Position numbers and translations under genes: made by a program | The notes under the pieces: generated by a model | The model's input: only the letters and a program-made list of their open reading frames with translations | What the model was told of the DNA's origin: nothing | Databases searched by the model: none | Shown here: piece by piece, positions 30,791 to 33,021 of the stretch | Position numbering within the stretch: position 1 is the stretch's first letter | Layout of the letters: each line of letters opens with the position of its first letter | Assembly: GCA_035493895.1 (NCBI GenBank) | Contig: DATJHM010000122.1 | Location: 1-33,021 of the forward strand | Origin: DATJHM01 sp035493895 | GTDB lineage: Bacteria > Chloroflexota > Ktedonobacteria > Ktedonobacterales > Ktedonobacteraceae | Reading direction: 5' to 3' | Length of the DNA stretch: 33,021 bases

Positions 30791-33021
30791 TTGACAACTC
30801 AGGATCAGGCAGTGCAACCTGCATCTCCCGCCAGTCGTTCAGATGAGTCGTTATCCGTGACAGAGGTTGCGCAACGGCTCAGCGTTGAACTGGTTATCCA
30901 TAAAGACCAGCTGGAGCGTACTATCACGCTGTTAGATGAGGGGAACACGATCCCTTTTATTGCGCGCTATCGTAAAGAGGTCACTGGCAGTCTGGATGAG
31001 GTGCAGATTCAGACGATTGCGGACCGCGCTGCTGCCGTCCGTGCTCTGTATGAGCGGAAAGCGGATGTGCATCGTCTCATCGAGACGCAGGGCAAATTGA
31101 CGCCAGAACTGGTTGCGTCTCTGCAAGCCGCAACCACGCTTCAGGAGGTTGAGGACCTGTATCTCCCGTATCGTCCCAAGCGCAAGACACGAGCCAGTGT
31201 TGCACGCGAAAAGGGTCTGGCCCCGCTCGCCGAGATTATTTTACAACAGCCGGAAGAGATGGGAGATCTTGAGGCGCTACTGGAGAAGTATGCTGGCCCT
31301 TTCTTAAATGCCGAAAAAGGGGTCGATACCAGTCTGGAGGCCTATGCCGGTGCCTGCGATATTGTGGCAGAGGTGATTTCAGAAGATGCAACGGTGCGCG
31401 GCAATGTGCGTACGACGTTTTTTCAGCGCTCGTCTCTTGGCGCGAAAGTAACAGATCCTGAGAAGCTGAAAGAGCGTGATCCTAACGGCGTTTATCAGCT
31501 TTATTACGATTTTAATGAGAGTACTACGAAGCTCGTGCCGCATCGTATCCTCGCGCTCAATCGGGCCGAACGTGAAGAGGTGTTGCGCGTGAACGTGGAT
31601 CTTCCTTATGAGCAGGCTCAACCAGTGATCCGGCAGCAGTATCCAGTCAAAGCGACCTCGCCGTGTGCACAACTCCTCACGGATGCCATGGAGGATGGCT
31701 ACAAGCGTTTGCTCGCGCCTGCGATGGAGCGCGAGGTGCGCATGGAACTGACGCGCAAGGCAGAGGAGCATGCGATTACAATTTTCGCAGCTAATCTGCG
31801 CAATCTGCTGTTGCAGCCGCCACTGCGTGGGAAAAAGGTCCTGGGGGTCGATCCTGGTTTTCGTACTGGCTGTAAGCTGACGGTCGTCGATGAGACGGGC
31901 AAATATATTGTCTCTGATACACTTTATCTTTTCCAGAGCGACAAAGCTCGTCAGCTTCTACGTAAATTGTTGATGGAGTACCGGATTGGGGTGATTGCGA
32001 TTGGCAATGGCACGGCCTCGCGTGAGACCGAGCAACTGGTCGCAGAGCTGATCCGCGAGATCGAGCAGGAGACTGGCCAGCAGGGACAACTGGGATATGT
32101 GCTTGTCAATGAAGCGGGTGCCTCGGTCTATTCGGCTTCGGAGGCGGCGCGTCAGGAGTTTCCTACGCTCGATGCGACGCAGCGCGGCACGATCTCGATT
32201 GCACGCCGCCTGCAAGATCCGCTGGCCGAACTGGTCAAGATTGATCCGAAGGCGGTCGGTGTTGGGCTTTATCAGCACGATGTCGATCAAAAAGAGCTGG
32301 CCGCGATGCTGGATCGTGTTGTGGTCTCGTGCGTGAACTTTGCGGGGGTTGAGTTGAACTCCGCCTCGGCGGCTCTGCTCAAGCATGTATCCGGTATCAA
32401 TACGCGTGTCGCCAATGCAATCGTGAAGTATCGTGAAGAGCACGGTCCTTTTGGGTCACGGCAGGAACTGCTGAAGGTATCTGGTCTGGGCCCTGCTACG
32501 TTTGTGCAGGCAGCTGGTTTCTTGAAGATCGCAAGTGGTAGTGAGCCGCTGGATAATACATTTATCCACCCGGAAAGTTATGCTGCGGTCCGTTCATTGC
32601 TGACGCTATTGCCTGATGGTGGCCAGGCGCAGGCCCGGCCCTCTGAGCGTATTGCGCAGTTCCGTCAACTGATCAAGTTGCAGAATAGCCTGGGACGCTC
32701 TAATCGCAATCGTGGGGCTCAGGGCCAGGGTGGAAGCGAGCAGGCGGCATGGGTGGATATTGCGAAGAAAGTTGGTGTTGGTCTGCCGACGCTCAACGAT
32801 ATCCTTGAAAATCTGGAGAAGCCGGGCCTCGATCCGCGTGATGCGCTGCCCGCGCCTATCCTGCGCCACGATGTGTTGAAGATAGAGGATTTGCAATCGG
32901 GCATGCTGTTGCAGGGCACGGTACGCAATGTCGTCGATTTTGGAGCGTTTGTCGATATTGGCGTCAAGCAGGATGGTCTGGTACATGTCTCCGAACTGGC
33001 TGATCGTTTTGTGAAAGATCC
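30791..33021 (+). CDS. tex: Tex family RNA-binding transcriptional accessory protein, 3-prime end cut by the window
   Basis: An open frame of 743 codons runs to the window edge with no stop. The Tex N-terminal block contains NTIPFIARYRKEVTGSLDE and LQEVEDLYLPYRPKRKTRAS. The YqgF/RNase H-like domain has LGVDPGFRTGCKLTVVDETG (Asp354), and the helix-hairpin-helix region contains NFAGVELNSASAALLKHVSG and LLKVSGLGPATFVQAAGF. The S1 domain begins LQGTVRNVVDFGAFVDIGVK and is incomplete at the edge. Tex binds nucleic acid and affects transcription and stress tolerance. The TTG at 30791 follows an in-frame TAG directly and has AAGGAAGG 12 bases upstream; GTG 30812 is an alternative. A TTGACC near 30690 could be a -35 but has no well-spaced -10. 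Confidence 0.95.
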   Translation, partial: MTTQDQAVQPASPASRSDESLSVTEVAQRLSVELVIHKDQLERTITLLDEGNTIPFIARYRKEVTGSLDEVQIQTIADRAAAVRALYERKADVHRLIETQGKLTPELVASLQAATTLQEVEDLYLPYRPKRKTRASVAREKGLAPLAEIILQQPEEMGDLEALLEKYAGPFLNAEKGVDTSLEAYAGACDIVAEVISEDATVRGNVRTTFFQRSSLGAKVTDPEKLKERDPNGVYQLYYDFNESTTKLVPHRILALNRAEREEVLRVNVDLPYEQAQPVIRQQYPVKATSPCAQLLTDAMEDGYKRLLAPAMEREVRMELTRKAEEHAITIFAANLRNLLLQPPLRGKKVLGVDPGFRTGCKLTVVDETGKYIVSDTLYLFQSDKARQLLRKLLMEYRIGVIAIGNGTASRETEQLVAELIREIEQETGQQGQLGYVLVNEAGASVYSASEAARQEFPTLDATQRGTISIARRLQDPLAELVKIDPKAVGVGLYQHDVDQKELAAMLDRVVVSCVNFAGVELNSASAALLKHVSGINTRVANAIVKYREEHGPFGSRQELLKVSGLGPATFVQAAGFLKIASGSEPLDNTFIHPESYAAVRSLLTLLPDGGQAQARPSERIAQFRQLIKLQNSLGRSNRNRGAQGQGGSEQAAWVDIAKKVGVGLPTLNDILENLEKPGLDPRDALPAPILRHDVLKIEDLQSGMLLQGTVRNVVDFGAFVDIGVKQDGLVHVSELADRFVKD

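Noticed and set aside
30791..30796. Perfect TTGACA hexamer
   Set aside because: It is the first two codons of tex; no -10 lies 16-18 bases downstream.
1..33021. Searched for tRNA, rRNA, CRISPR arrays, insertion sequences and prophage genes
   Set aside because: No cloverleaf with a T-loop consensus, no spaced identical repeats of CRISPR type, and no transposase or integrase frame was seen by eye.

Overview
The window looks like chromosomal DNA of a Chloroflexota bacterium, most likely of the class Ktedonobacteria. This is inferred from content, not from a marker gene. The clues are mid-50s GC by eye, three membrane or soluble Ser/Thr protein kinases in 33 kb, a giant CHAT-STAND-TPR protein, a DUF2419-type queuosine salvage enzyme, a large orphan sensor kinase, and many sigma-70 style promoters with an extended -10 (TGnTATAcT). 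I see no tRNA, rRNA, CRISPR array, insertion sequence or prophage gene.

Layout. 1-390: possible start of a leftward gene, five GTGTAG hexamers, and a 61-bp tandem repeat array with hairpins. 393-3621: yjbQ (minus) and a GAF/PAS sensor histidine kinase (plus). 4017-5611: a flavin reductase converging on an SRPBCC/coiled-coil protein. 6012-9333: a membrane Ser/Thr kinase and the essential GTPase Obg. 9477-13337: a 1286-residue CHAT protease / STAND NTPase / TPR protein with a zinc-ribbon-like insert. 13374-16322: an MFS exporter and a divergent membrane-fusion protein. 16547-21310 (minus): a likely operon of queuosine-nucleotide hydrolase, MurE and a C-terminally extended MraY. 21701-24160: a minimal MarR-like regulator, an ECF sigma factor divergent from an RsrA-like zinc anti-sigma factor, and CcdA. 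24255-28609 (minus): a HEAT-repeat protein with a probable 5-prime frameshift, a soluble Ser/Thr kinase preceded by a coupled mini-ORF, and a primary-type sigma-70 factor. 28944-33021 (plus): a third Ser/Thr kinase with a polytopic membrane tail, and tex, cut by the window edge.

Function. Much of the window is signal transduction: a two-component sensor, three Hanks-type kinases, two sigma factors, one anti-sigma factor and a MarR-like protein. The rest is housekeeping: Obg, Tex, MurE/MraY and queuosine salvage. The cysteine pattern of the anti-sigma factor matches the actinobacterial redox sensor RsrA. With CcdA next door this suggests a thiol-redox island. The CHAT-STAND-TPR protein is the best candidate for an undescribed system: it has an intact His/Cys dyad, an intact P-loop and a sensor-like repeat array, arranged like known prokaryotic conflict (immune) effectors. 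No phage or target data are available here, so that role is inference.
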